DNA of 53,608 nt from a virus, in the IMG/VR virus record IMGVR_UViG_3300044984_000739, positions 1 to 53,608 of that record; one strand, 5' to 3'. Below the pieces are notes generated by a model, which saw nothing but the letters and a program-made list of their open reading frames with translations, made no database searches and was not told where the DNA came from. This document shows, one piece after another, positions 9,205-19,154 of this stretch. How positions within the stretch are numbered: the stretch's first letter is position 1; each line of letters begins with the position of its first letter. A program made the translations under genes and the position numbers.

Positions 9205-9909
9205 ATGATAAATGATGTTAGAAATACTGTTCTGTCAATAATAAGTAAAGACAATCGGGGTTACATTACTCCAGAGGAATTCAACTTATTTGCAAAACAG
9301 GCACAGCTTGAAATATTTGAACAATACATTTACTCTTACTCCAACTCAATTGTTAAGCAGAACGCTAGAATGTTTGGAGAGGGATACACAGATGTTCCAA
9401 AAAATATAGGTGAGGTTCTTGACTCATTTTCTGTTCCTGCGGCATTATTTTATTCTAACCCATATTTTCTTTTACCTTTTGATTTTTATTATTTAGAGAA
9501 GGTAATGTATAATAATATTGAGGTAGAAAAAGTTAGCCAAAGAAAGATATCCGCACTATTAAATTCAAACTTAACGGCTCCAGATGTATACAATCCAGTA
9601 TACACAATGACTAGTACTAGTAGTGGCGGTTCTCTTCTAATTGTATATCCTACAACAATTTCAACAAATGTTACAACTCAGTACCTAAGATATCCAAAAG
9701 ATCCAGTGTGGACTTACAACTCAATCACGGCTGGTCAACCAGTCTTTAATCCTAGTAACGCATTTTATCAAGACTTTGAGCTACCATTGAGTGATTTTTC
9801 AAGTTTAGTAATTAAGATATTACAGTACGCTGGAGTTTCAATTAGAGAGATGGAAGTTGTACAGGCGGCTAAGTCAGAAGAGATACAAGACTCACAACAA
9901 AAACAATAG
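9205..9909 (+). CDS. Head-tail ring/connector-like structural protein
   Basis: Encodes 234 residues from the ATG at 9205, chosen because the promoter overlaps the upstream extension. The opening MINDVRNTVLSIISKDNRGY followed by TPEEFNLFAKQAQLEIFEQY resembles a structural protein found downstream of the capsid gene in crAss-like and flavophage podoviruses, where such proteins act as ring or connector components. The C-terminus (KSEEIQDSQQKQ) is Gln-rich. The stop is 3 bases before the next ATG. Assignment to a specific ring position is inferred. Confidence 0.82.
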   Translation: MINDVRNTVLSIISKDNRGYITPEEFNLFAKQAQLEIFEQYIYSYSNSIVKQNARMFGEGYTDVPKNIGEVLDSFSVPAALFYSNPYFLLPFDFYYLEKVMYNNIEVEKVSQRKISALLNSNLTAPDVYNPVYTMTSTSSGGSLLIVYPTTISTNVTTQYLRYPKDPVWTYNSITAGQPVFNPSNAFYQDFELPLSDFSSLVIKILQYAGVSIREMEVVQAAKSEEIQDSQQKQ

Positions 9910-9912
9910 TAG

Positions 9913-10821
9913 ATGTCATATATAACTAATTACCAGTACTACAAAAATAACGGAACTATCCCTGAAGATGAAAATTGGGGATCATATCAGTACGTTACTC
10001 TATCTGACATAGTAAATAACTTCATACTAATGTATGTGGGGAACGATAAGCTAGTCAATAATGTTGATCGATATACAATTATTTTTCATGCAAAGAGAGC
10101 GATACAGGAGCTTAACTATGACGCACTAAGAAACATAAAGGTTTTAGAACTACAGCTTGGGACTGAGCTAAAGATGATCATGCCTCCAGACTATGTCAGC
10201 TACGTTAGAATGTCAATGTTAAATAATGGTGTTCTTGTTCCACTGGTTGAGAACAGAACCGTTATGTCAGCTACTGCTTACTTGCAGGACAATAACCTAG
10301 ACATTGTGTTTGACTCTAATGGAGAGGTTGTAACGGGCACATCAAAGCTTGACATCCTTAGAGGTGAAAACATGTTGTACACTGGTGGAGGAATATACAA
10401 TAATCAGATGGGATACTGCTGTGATGGTCAATGGTACTTTAATTATAGCATTGGATCAAGGTATGGCATGAACACTGAAGACGCAAACATGAACCCTAAG
10501 TTCACAATCAACAAGGAGTCTGGGGTTATTGATTTTTCATCTGGAGTTGAGAATGCATTTATTGTTCTTGAGTATATTTCAGACGGCATGGAGAATGGTG
10601 ACTCAACAAAAATATCTATAAACAAGTTAGCAGAGGAGTACGTGTACAACTACTTAAAGTGGGCCGTATTAAACAATAAGTATGGCGTTCAGGAATATAT
10701 AGTGGCAAGAGCTAAAAAAGAAAAGACGGCAACACTAAGGAATACAAGAATTAGATTAAGTAACATGCACCCATCAAGAATATTAATGAGCTTGAGAGGT
10801 AAAGATAAATGGATTAAGTAA
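9913..10821 (+). CDS. Second ring/collar-like structural protein
   Basis: Encodes 302 residues. The segment HAKRAIQELNYDALRNIKVL (about residues 57-76), followed by a PPDYVSYVRMSMLNNG strand, is a pattern remembered from conserved structural proteins of Bacteroidota podoviruses lying between capsid and tail-hub genes. The C-terminal half contains the helical KLAEEYVYNYLKWAVLNNKYG segment. Flanking genes are the 234-aa connector-like protein and the 1339-aa hub protein, with gaps of 3 and 2 bases, so all three are co-transcribed. No enzymatic motif was seen. Confidence 0.82.
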   Translation: MSYITNYQYYKNNGTIPEDENWGSYQYVTLSDIVNNFILMYVGNDKLVNNVDRYTIIFHAKRAIQELNYDALRNIKVLELQLGTELKMIMPPDYVSYVRMSMLNNGVLVPLVENRTVMSATAYLQDNNLDIVFDSNGEVVTGTSKLDILRGENMLYTGGGIYNNQMGYCCDGQWYFNYSIGSRYGMNTEDANMNPKFTINKESGVIDFSSGVENAFIVLEYISDGMENGDSTKISINKLAEEYVYNYLKWAVLNNKYGVQEYIVARAKKEKTATLRNTRIRLSNMHPSRILMSLRGKDKWIK

Positions 10822-10823
10822 TC

Positions 10824-13800
10824 ATGGCAGAAAGTAAGAGAACATTTATTGCTGGTAAGATGAACCAGGATATTGACGAAAGGATGCTTCCTGATGGTCA
10901 ATACCGTTCTGCCAGTAACATAACAATAGAGGCAACTGGCGGATCTAATATGGGTGCCGCTCAAAATGCACTTGGAAATGAAAAGTTATTTGACGTATCA
11001 GCTTTTTTACTTAACTATAGGGGACTTGTAGTGACAGGGGCAAAGACAATCGGTGCAGTAAAATACGAGCCACTTAGCTTGTTGTATTGGTTTGTAACAT
11101 CTGATCAATTTGACGGCATATTTGAATACAATCAAAACAGCAATACAACGTATCTTATTTTAGGTAGCACTACTAATCAGTTGAATTTTGACTCACTATC
11201 ACTTATAACAGGAGTAAATTATATATATTCAGAAAGTGGCAGTTATTTGTTTTGGACAGATAACCTAAACCCACCAAGAAGGATAAACATCTCTAGGGTT
11301 AGGGGATATTCAATTGATGACTCAAGAATAAATATAGACATTAATGTGGTGTTAAGACCACCACTAAATAGTCCATCAATATTTTTAGGTAATGATACTG
11401 TTGTTTTATCAAACAACTTAGAAGAAAAATTTCTTTATTTTAGTTATAGGTATAAATATATTGACAATGAGTTTAGCTCAATGTCACCATTTTCATCTGT
11501 TGCTTTTAATGCAAAGACGCTTTCATTTGATCCAACTACTGGTGACAATATTGGAATGTTAAATGAAAATAATATAGTTCAGATTGGATTTGAAACTGGA
11601 AATCAGTTTGTAAAAGAAATACAAATTTTAGCTAGAGATACAAGATCATTAAATGTAGTGATAATCGAGAATTTAAACAAGAGTGAATTAAATATTCCAG
11701 ATAATTCAAGTGATACATTTGTTTTTAGAAATAATAAAATATATGCCACACTAACATCTGATCAGGTAACTAGGATGTTTGACAATGTGCCACTAAAAGC
11801 ACTAGCACAAGACATTGTTGGTAATAGATTGATATATGGAAACTATACTCAATTTAGAGACGTGAGTGATTTAAAATATGAGGTTGATTATATTAATCTA
11901 AATGGTTCTGTAGCGACCATAGCTAATCCTAAAAGAACCTTTAGGAGTGACCGTGACTACGAGGTAGGTATTGTTTATAGTGATGAATACGGAAGGCTAA
12001 CAACCGTGCTGACCTCTAACTCAGGGAATTTAAATAACAATGGTTCAAACTCAGTTTTTATACCCCCAACAAAATCAAGTACAGCAAACTCATTAATAAC
12101 AACAATAAAAAGTTTGCCTCCAAGCTGGGCTACAAACTATAGGTTGTATATAAAACAATCAAAAAAGGATTATTATAACTTGTTTCCTATATCTTTTCAA
12201 GTAAAAGGTGAGTACAGGTATATACAGATATCAGAGTCTGACAGAGACAAAGTTTCTGTTGGTGAGTACATTATATTTAAAACAGCTAACGCAGTACCAA
12301 CTCATACAAACAAGAAGTTTAAGGTTCTTGAAATTGAACTTAAGGCAGCTAATGATATTAATACTCCGTCACCTGCTGGTCTATATTTAAAAATAAAGCC
12401 AGACGCTATAAGTGCATCATCTTTTTTAGCTGAACCAGCATTAATTACTACTACTAGTCCATTATTTACATCGATTAACAATGTATATTGGATAAGTCAA
12501 ATACCTTATTGCTTTCCAGCCAATCCAATTAATGTTCATTACGATACTGTTTTTTATAGAGGTGGGTCTAATGTATATACATCATCAGGAAATTCGGCCC
12601 CAAGTGTTACATTAACGAAAAGTAATCCTGCTGGCAGGAATAATAATGACGTAAGATTAAAGGTAAAAATTGTTCCCAATCCATTATCTCCCAATAGTCC
12701 TTCTGCAACACATTATATAATAAATACAAATATAGATAATCAAAATGATTGGTTGCCTGCATTGCCTATTCCTAATACCCCTATTAATATAAATACATTG
12801 GTGCCAATATCAATTGGCAATATATTTTTAAATTTTGCGGTTGGAAATTACCAAGTGGGAGACGTGTATGTTTTTAATGTTCGTGGAATGTTAGCACAAC
12901 CTGTAAGAGATATTAAATCTCCACGTGGTAATGATGGTCTCCCGACAGCAAGTTATAATACGTATGCCGTACCTGCTGCTATGCCAGCTCCATCTCCAAA
13001 TAATGTAGCTTCTCCTGTGCCAACAGATACATTTGCTATTTATAATTATGGAACACTTGCATTAGGATTTTCTGGTAAAATATATGCTGGTGCAATAATA
13101 AAAATAACAGTCGAAGAAGGTGTGGGGTGTAGTGGTAATATAGCAGATACTTTTACTACTACACTTCCAACAGCATCTAAGGAATACCCATCATTTGAAG
13201 AATTTTTTTGGGAGGAATGCGGAGGTGTAACTATTGATGTAGTTAACACAAATGGTACAGACCCTAATAAAAATAGGTATTCTTTTAGATATACTGGATC
13301 ACAGATTACCCTAAATGGTGGTCCATCTGGTCGAAATACTTGGATTAATAATCCAAATACTACTCAAGATGGAGTATCAACTTATAAATCAGTTTTATTT
13401 TTTCCTGCTAATATACAAGATCCTGGTTGTGATGATGATAATTCTAGCATGTATCGATGTTCCGCTACACTAGAACAAGCTGAGTCCCCAACATATATAG
13501 TTGAGACAGTACCACTTGATGTTGAGACCCCTATATTCCATGAGACAATGAAGACATACCCTATAATTGGAGGTTTTCATAAGGTTGGATGGCAATACTC
13601 ATCAAACACTGCTATTGGTACACTTGGATTGGACGTTCAAATTCAACTTAATTCAAGTTATTTTCACTATTTTTATGTCACTCAACCGATAATCATTGGT
13701 GGATTAACTGGAACTGTATATAGTATAATAGATGGTAAGACTATAACTATTCGTTTCCCGTCTACACTTCCTGTTGGTTCAGGTTCAGTTTTAACGCCAG

Positions 13801-14843
13801 GAGAGTCAGACCAGTCTAGCTCATCAGATGCAAGGGTAATATTAAATAACCTATCTGAAAATACTGACTGTAATGCGTTCTGTTATGGCAATGGATTAGA
13901 GTCATATAGAATTAGAGATTCATTTAATAACTCAACAATGAAGTACAGCATAAGAGCGAGTACTGTTATTGAAGATTATGAAGAAGAAGATAAGTTTGCA
14001 TCATTATGCTATAGTGGAATATTTCGTGGAGATTCATCTATTAATAGATTAAATGAATTTAATTTATCTATAGCTAATTTTAAGAATCTTGATAAGGACT
14101 ATGGATCTATACAAAAAATATACGCAAGAGACTCTGACTTATTAGTTTTGCATGAAGACAAGATAACATCTGTTTTATTTGGAAAAAATTTATTGGTCGA
14201 TGCGGTTGGTGGGGGACAGGTTGCTTCAATTCCTGAGGTTCTTGGTAATCAGGTTCCATATCAACTAGACAATGGAATCAGTAATGACCCATCAAGTTTT
14301 GCAGTCAATTCTGATAACATATACTTTACTGATGCTAAGAGGGGTGTTGTAATAGAGATGATAGGGAATCAAGGTATCATGGAGATATCATCAAAAGGAA
14401 TGAAAAATTATTTTAGAGATATTTTAACTTCAAACCTTAATACTCAAAAAATAGGTGCCTATGATCCATATTATAATATGTACTCTCTAACTACTAATGA
14501 TACAAGTAATCGTAAATGTTATTTATCAATAAGCAAGCCATTAACAATTTTTTCAAATAATGGAACTCTAATTAGTATTCCCTTATTTAATATAAATTCA
14601 AACGCTGAATGGAATATACAATTAATTGACGCTGGATCAGGAACTAATTGGTTGGAATTAAACTTTGAGCAAGGAAACAATAATTCCAATATAACTGTAA
14701 ATCCAGAAATAAATTCATCTTCAATATATCCAAGAGAAATGACAATTAGAGTTCATTATTGTGGAAGTTATGTTGACCATTTAATTAGAGAAATAAGATA
14801 TACATCGATTGTAGACTCAATAGTAGTTATAAAACCAGCATAA
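10824..14843 (+). CDS. Large tail hub/stabilisation-type protein
   Basis: Encodes 1339 residues. The N-terminus FIAGKMNQDIDERMLPDGQY resembles the signature of podovirus tail hub or DNA-stabilisation proteins of the P22 gp10 and crAss-like type. The rest is predominantly beta-rich, with many Asn/Ser/Thr and few charges, and a Cys-containing segment near residues 865-890 (CDDDNSSMYRCS). This probably builds the short tail tube or its collar. Base composition in the middle (about 12400-13400) is more AT-rich, suggesting a variable insert. Two bases separate it from the upstream gene and one from the fibre gene. Confidence 0.85.
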   Translation: MAESKRTFIAGKMNQDIDERMLPDGQYRSASNITIEATGGSNMGAAQNALGNEKLFDVSAFLLNYRGLVVTGAKTIGAVKYEPLSLLYWFVTSDQFDGIFEYNQNSNTTYLILGSTTNQLNFDSLSLITGVNYIYSESGSYLFWTDNLNPPRRINISRVRGYSIDDSRINIDINVVLRPPLNSPSIFLGNDTVVLSNNLEEKFLYFSYRYKYIDNEFSSMSPFSSVAFNAKTLSFDPTTGDNIGMLNENNIVQIGFETGNQFVKEIQILARDTRSLNVVIIENLNKSELNIPDNSSDTFVFRNNKIYATLTSDQVTRMFDNVPLKALAQDIVGNRLIYGNYTQFRDVSDLKYEVDYINLNGSVATIANPKRTFRSDRDYEVGIVYSDEYGRLTTVLTSNSGNLNNNGSNSVFIPPTKSSTANSLITTIKSLPPSWATNYRLYIKQSKKDYYNLFPISFQVKGEYRYIQISESDRDKVSVGEYIIFKTANAVPTHTNKKFKVLEIELKAANDINTPSPAGLYLKIKPDAISASSFLAEPALITTTSPLFTSINNVYWISQIPYCFPANPINVHYDTVFYRGGSNVYTSSGNSAPSVTLTKSNPAGRNNNDVRLKVKIVPNPLSPNSPSATHYIINTNIDNQNDWLPALPIPNTPININTLVPISIGNIFLNFAVGNYQVGDVYVFNVRGMLAQPVRDIKSPRGNDGLPTASYNTYAVPAAMPAPSPNNVASPVPTDTFAIYNYGTLALGFSGKIYAGAIIKITVEEGVGCSGNIADTFTTTLPTASKEYPSFEEFFWEECGGVTIDVVNTNGTDPNKNRYSFRYTGSQITLNGGPSGRNTWINNPNTTQDGVSTYKSVLFFPANIQDPGCDDDNSSMYRCSATLEQAESPTYIVETVPLDVETPIFHETMKTYPIIGGFHKVGWQYSSNTAIGTLGLDVQIQLNSSYFHYFYVTQPIIIGGLTGTVYSIIDGKTITIRFPSTLPVGSGSVLTPGESDQSSSSDARVILNNLSENTDCNAFCYGNGLESYRIRDSFNNSTMKYSIRASTVIEDYEEEDKFASLCYSGIFRGDSSINRLNEFNLSIANFKNLDKDYGSIQKIYARDSDLLVLHEDKITSVLFGKNLLVDAVGGGQVASIPEVLGNQVPYQLDNGISNDPSSFAVNSDNIYFTDAKRGVVIEMIGNQGIMEISSKGMKNYFRDILTSNLNTQKIGAYDPYYNMYSLTTNDTSNRKCYLSISKPLTIFSNNGTLISIPLFNINSNAEWNIQLIDAGSGTNWLELNFEQGNNNSNITVNPEINSSSIYPREMTIRVHYCGSYVDHLIREIRYTSIVDSIVVIKPA

Positions 14844-14844
14844 A

Positions 14845-17466
14845 ATGAATACATTAAATCAGTCAATTGAACTTTCTGGGCAACCAATAAAAGAAATAAA
14901 TAATGTAATCTCTACAGATTCAAGTATTGCATTATTCGATTCTTACACTGGCCAGAAAATTGTTAATCTAGCACCGTCTCATGGGCAGTTAGTTACAATT
15001 AAAAGTGGAGGAACTGGAACCACAAAAGAGTTGGCTCCTTCATTAAACAATAAGCTTTACTATCTTGTATCAAATGTATCCTATAATGAATCACAGACAG
15101 ATGAAATAATATCTTTAGCTACAGAGATACCTGTCGTTTTAACTAGTGGGATATTTATTGGTGAGTTTACATTTTTAAATCCAAATAACTATGAAAATGC
15201 ATATTTTTTGTGGGACTATTCAGATAAAATACTAAACTCTGCGTCATACATTGGAGCGACTAGTAATAGGTCTATGTCAATCAGTTTTAATAATAATGCT
15301 GGAAGGTGTGGTATTGATTATAATGTAACTTCTAAACCAACTAGATTTCAATTTATAGTAAATGGAGACATTCAAAAAGATACTGGTTATGTAGGACTAA
15401 ATACACAACAAAATTATGATGACTTAATTGCTGCTGGAGTATTACCTAGTGAGATTTCTCTTTCTTCACCATATAATGGATTGGTAAATAATGGAAAAGG
15501 AAAGATAATTACCGTAAAAAATACAGGAATTTTAGATGGCTCTGTAGTTGTGTCATCACCATTTAGTACGTCATCATGGTCAATAAAAAAAATAAACCCA
15601 TACACAACGTCTTTTAGTATAAATCCAACAAAAGATAATACACCTTGTGGTAAGTCTACAACTAATACTTATTTTCATAATGGATCAAATCTAACACCAG
15701 TCGTTGGAGATGTTATTTATTCTGCAAGTAATGTAGTATTTATTGGAGAGAACTTAAACTATTACATTGGAAACAATATATTTATAAACATTGATAATGA
15801 TGGCTTAATTACAAATATAGACGATTGTTTTTCAAATGGACCATTTGCAGTACCTTACATATATGAAGGTGATCTTGTATATCCTACTGAAGGGGGTATT
15901 AAAAGACCAGTTAACGCAATAGGAGATCCAACCTCTTGGACTTTAGTTTCAAGTAGTCCAGTTTCACAATCAATATATTCTAATGGTAACTGGAATATAG
16001 ATTCAACTACAGCAAAGGGAGAATATGTAATAACAATAAATGCAACTAATTCTTTTGGTACGAGTCCAAACAAGACAATTAAGGTAAGTGTTCTTGATTT
16101 AGCGGTTACTAGACCAGTAGAGATAGATATAAAAGATATTCATTACGATACTACTGGAATATGCAGTTCTTCTGGAAAAGTTATTACTACCATGTTTTTT
16201 ATAGGTCCAGATAAATTTCAACAATTACCAAGTAAGGGGAGCTTTATTTATTACGATAGTGAAGGGTTAAGACCTTTTAATGGTGGAGGTTTTTGGTACC
16301 ATCAAGCAGAGGTGGGGTTAAGGATAAGTGCTATTGGATCGGTAATAGATACGCATACATGTGGTGGAACAACGACTACAACGACTACAACTACTACTGT
16401 ACCAGCAGGTACGTATTACAATGCTAGGTCATGTATTGACCCATCTGTAGAGATAACTCTATTAGACACATTAAGTCAGGGTATAGTTGTTGGAAATATA
16501 ATTAAGACAGCTGGTGACTTAAATTGTTGGACCATACTTTCTGTTGTCTCTGCTAGATATCCATATAAATTAATCGTAAGTGCTGCTGTAAATTATGCTA
16601 GCTGTAGTGCGTGTACTACTATTAGCACTACTACAACTACTACTACTACAACAACTGCACCGACATTTACATCTTTTTCATTAGCCACAAATGCACTGTC
16701 AAATAGTGCTTATAGTAGCTGTGTCTTTGCGTCTCCAAGCTATACCGCCCATTATCATAACGGAACGGCAACGCTACCAGTAGTTGGAGATTTTGTGTAC
16801 ACAAATAACACTGGAACGACACCATTTAATGGGCAGTTTAAGTGGTACATAATGTTGAATGTTGTAAAGTTTGCTGTAAACATATCAAACACTGGTCAGG
16901 TAATAAATGTCATTGCATGTTCTACTGCGACAACTACTACTACAACTACAACTATACCTGTAAGAAAGTGTATTGCGACTAGGTGTGACAATAATGCAAT
17001 TACTCAAATAGTATCATACACTGCTATAAACATTTTACCTGTAGGTACAGTATTGAATGATCAGTATGGATTGTGCTACACAATAACAACTGCGACTACT
17101 ACTGGAACAGTGTTTTCTAATGTTAAGTTTTTGTATAATAAGTGCTCTGATTGCTTGTCTCAAACTACAACTACAACTACAAGTACTACTACTAGCACTA
17201 CATCTACAACCACAACTACAAGTACCACAACAATACCGCCACCTAAACAAGATATACTTGATTTTCTAGAGTTAAAGGATCCTAAGTGTGACATAGGAGT
17301 GATAGCTGAATACTTTACGGATGGTGATCTTTTTGTTGATGTGTTGTACACTGATATAGGAATGACTACAATAGCTCCTGCTGGTCGTTATAAGTTAGTA
17401 GTTAATAAGCAGGGTGCAGAATGGGACGGTGTTTCAGTTTGGTCTAATCCATTTAGTTGTGTATGA
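14845..17466 (+). CDS. Modular tail fibre/appendage with polythreonine linkers
   Basis: Encodes 873 residues. After a beta-rich N-terminal part comes an Ig-like strand pattern (YVITINATNSFGTSPNK). Small Cys-bounded domains follow, separated by Thr tracts of 10, 10, 8 and about 23 Thr/Ser. One domain type occurs three times (about 15643-15828, 16160-16362, 16720-16920) with the pattern C...HNG..P.VGD.iY...F.G..wY......G.v....C. A second type occurs twice (about 16417-16614, 16969-17154) and ends in CSxC. This looks like a bead-on-string adhesin that probably contacts the host surface. The stop overlaps the next start as ATGA. Confidence 0.85.
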   Translation: MNTLNQSIELSGQPIKEINNVISTDSSIALFDSYTGQKIVNLAPSHGQLVTIKSGGTGTTKELAPSLNNKLYYLVSNVSYNESQTDEIISLATEIPVVLTSGIFIGEFTFLNPNNYENAYFLWDYSDKILNSASYIGATSNRSMSISFNNNAGRCGIDYNVTSKPTRFQFIVNGDIQKDTGYVGLNTQQNYDDLIAAGVLPSEISLSSPYNGLVNNGKGKIITVKNTGILDGSVVVSSPFSTSSWSIKKINPYTTSFSINPTKDNTPCGKSTTNTYFHNGSNLTPVVGDVIYSASNVVFIGENLNYYIGNNIFINIDNDGLITNIDDCFSNGPFAVPYIYEGDLVYPTEGGIKRPVNAIGDPTSWTLVSSSPVSQSIYSNGNWNIDSTTAKGEYVITINATNSFGTSPNKTIKVSVLDLAVTRPVEIDIKDIHYDTTGICSSSGKVITTMFFIGPDKFQQLPSKGSFIYYDSEGLRPFNGGGFWYHQAEVGLRISAIGSVIDTHTCGGTTTTTTTTTTVPAGTYYNARSCIDPSVEITLLDTLSQGIVVGNIIKTAGDLNCWTILSVVSARYPYKLIVSAAVNYASCSACTTISTTTTTTTTTTAPTFTSFSLATNALSNSAYSSCVFASPSYTAHYHNGTATLPVVGDFVYTNNTGTTPFNGQFKWYIMLNVVKFAVNISNTGQVINVIACSTATTTTTTTTIPVRKCIATRCDNNAITQIVSYTAINILPVGTVLNDQYGLCYTITTATTTGTVFSNVKFLYNKCSDCLSQTTTTTTSTTTSTTSTTTTTSTTTIPPPKQDILDFLELKDPKCDIGVIAEYFTDGDLFVDVLYTDIGMTTIAPAGRYKLVVNKQGAEWDGVSVWSNPFSCV
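16369..16398 (+). repeat. Polythreonine codon tract 1
   Basis: Ten consecutive ACN Thr codons (aca, acg, act mixed) inside the fibre gene. Mixed codons show selection at protein level rather than simple DNA slippage. Confidence 0.9.
16627..16656 (+). repeat. Polythreonine codon tract 2
   Basis: Ten consecutive Thr codons preceded by the sequence for TTIS; separates a CSxC-ending domain from the third VGD-type domain. Confidence 0.9.
16930..16953 (+). repeat. Polythreonine codon tract 3
   Basis: Eight consecutive Thr codons between the third VGD-type domain and the second CSxC-ending domain. Confidence 0.9.
17164..17232 (+). repeat. Threonine/serine codon tract 4
   Basis: Twenty-three codons, only Thr with four Ser, forming the longest linker before the C-terminal domain of the fibre. 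Confidence 0.9.
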
Positions 17467-18383
17467 TGAACCTAAGGATGATGTCTGCACAACCTGCAAT
17501 AGACTATTACGCATGGCAGGTTGAGGTATACCTTACAAATTTTATTGGTCTAGGTTACAACGGAAATAATATCGATGTTGTAGCAGGATATCAAGAATCT
17601 GTTCCTGAATCTTGGAGGAAGATACAGCAAAAATTCCCATACGTAAGGTTCTTCTTTTACGAAGACACAATGGGTGTGTGTAAGTACTTACCAGCAATCC
17701 AGGCACACATATTAAAAAAACATTTTAAGGAGCACCCATACCTAAAGGATGATGCTATATTCTTTCATGATGCTGACTTTATTTTTACAAGGTACATGGA
17801 CTTCTCAAAATTTTTAAACGATGACAATTGGTACTTCTCAGACACTGTTTCATACCTAGGCTACGATTATATAATGAGCAAGGGTGAAGAGGTCTTAGAC
17901 GCAATGTGTGACGTTATAGGGATAGACAAGTCGGTAGTTAGGTCCAACCAATTAAACAGTGGTGGAGCACAAAAGTTATTTAAAAATATTGACCACGAAT
18001 ACTGGACCATGGTTGAAGACTATTCAACTAAGCTATACGACAAGCTATTGAGCTTGCAGCACGTAAAGACAGACGGTGATCCATACGGAATACAAGCCTG
18101 GACGGCAAGCATGTGGGCAGAGCTATGGACTGGATGGAAGTTAGGTCATCACGTTGTTGTGCCACCAGAGTTTGATTTCTGCTGGGCTACATGTTCAATG
18201 TCAAGGTGGGAAGAGGTTTATTTCTTCCACAATGCTGGAGTTCCATCTTCTGATCAGGGCATGTTTTACAAGGCCAACTACATGGAAAAATATCCGTTTA
18301 ATGAAAAATTAGAGTTGTCTGATTCTAGGTGCTCATATAATTACTATAAACTTATTGAGTCTGTCGATAGTTGTTTGATTTAA
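17463..18383 (+). CDS. Glycosyltransferase-like protein in the tail cluster
   Basis: Encodes 306 residues from the ATG at 17463, which overlaps the fibre stop as ATGA; a TTG at 17457 would add two residues. The motif FFHDADFIF (Asp 103 and 105) has the form of the DxD metal/nucleotide-sugar site of GT-A glycosyltransferases, and NSGGAQKLF followed by a Trp-rich C-terminal half fits that fold. Location directly after the Thr-rich fibre suggests the fibre or another virion protein as acceptor, but a cell-surface or other role cannot be excluded. Donor sugar cannot be read from the sequence. Confidence 0.82.
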   Translation: MMNLRMMSAQPAIDYYAWQVEVYLTNFIGLGYNGNNIDVVAGYQESVPESWRKIQQKFPYVRFFFYEDTMGVCKYLPAIQAHILKKHFKEHPYLKDDAIFFHDADFIFTRYMDFSKFLNDDNWYFSDTVSYLGYDYIMSKGEEVLDAMCDVIGIDKSVVRSNQLNSGGAQKLFKNIDHEYWTMVEDYSTKLYDKLLSLQHVKTDGDPYGIQAWTASMWAELWTGWKLGHHVVVPPEFDFCWATCSMSRWEEVYFFHNAGVPSSDQGMFYKANYMEKYPFNEKLELSDSRCSYNYYKLIESVDSCLI

Positions 18384-18389
18384 TTTTCG

Positions 18390-18397
18390 TAAATTTG
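18390..18397 (+). promoter_or_regulatory. TAnnTTTG -7 element 4 bases before a start codon
   Basis: TAAATTTG ends 4 bases before the ATG at 18402. A TTG at 18371-18373 lies upstream, but closer than a typical -33 box. With so short a distance the transcript would be leaderless or nearly so. Confidence 0.6.
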
Positions 18398-18401
18398 CTG
18401 T

Positions 18402-19154
18402 ATGGCTTTACAAACAATAACGTATTCAGACAACGCTGACGGATGGACTTCTTTTTGGGATTACTATCCAGATTGGATGATTGGTCTGAGTAATGTATTT
18501 TATAGCTGGAAGGATGGAGACTTATGGAAGCAAAACTGTAAGTTCACCATTGCAGATCCTTTGGTACCTGTAAATAGAAATTATTTTTATGATACTCCTT
18601 TTGCAGCTAAAATTAAAACAATATTTAATGAAGATTCAGGTAGCGTTAAGATGTTTAAAACATTAAGCTTAGACTCAACAAGTGCATGGACTGCTACTAT
18701 TAGTACTGACTTAGATCTTGGAAGCATAAATGGATATACTGAATATGTAGAAAAAGAGGCTGGATGGTTTGGATTTATTAGGGCAAATAGCCCAACTTCA
18801 AATAGCAATAGTCTACTATCAACTCAAGGCGTTGGCTACACTAGCCCTACCAGTTTAGCTGGAGGAACCGCAACATTTACTTTCGATATAACAACAAGAT
18901 TTGGCAGTAACGATAGGGTATATTTTAATAATGTTTTTGTTGGTCTTTTACAGACATCAACTGCAAACACTATAAGCATATCTGGAGGAATTGGATTTCC
19001 AGCAGGTGTTGGATATGTTTATATTGTAAAAAATTCAATTGCTGAGTCGTTTGGTTTGCGTGGATACTACATGGAGGTTGAATTACAATTATTTTCACCT
19101 TATGAACAAGAGCTATATTCAATGTCTACCTCTCTGTTTAAAAGTTACTTCTAA
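18402..19154 (+). CDS. Tail structural protein, conserved podovirus type
   Basis: Encodes 250 residues. The stretch WTSFWDYYPDWMIGLSNVFY followed by SWKDGDLWKQNCKF (about residues 15-50), and the later KTLSLDSTSAW and EKEAGWFGFIR, match a pattern remembered from tail proteins of crAss-like and related phages. A Gly/Thr/Ser-rich middle (about 135-190) looks like an exposed beta domain. It has its own near-leaderless promoter and its TAA overlaps the ATG of the acetyltransferase gene. The exact place in the tail is not known. Confidence 0.8.
   Translation: MALQTITYSDNADGWTSFWDYYPDWMIGLSNVFYSWKDGDLWKQNCKFTIADPLVPVNRNYFYDTPFAAKIKTIFNEDSGSVKMFKTLSLDSTSAWTATISTDLDLGSINGYTEYVEKEAGWFGFIRANSPTSNSNSLLSTQGVGYTSPTSLAGGTATFTFDITTRFGSNDRVYFNNVFVGLLQTSTANTISISGGIGFPAGVGYVYIVKNSIAESFGLRGYYMEVELQLFSPYEQELYSMSTSLFKSYF

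Noticed and set aside
16369-17232. CRISPR array or diversity-generating retroelement in the fibre
   Set aside because: The repeats are codon-level Thr tracts in an open frame without spacers, and no reverse transcriptase gene is visible in the window.
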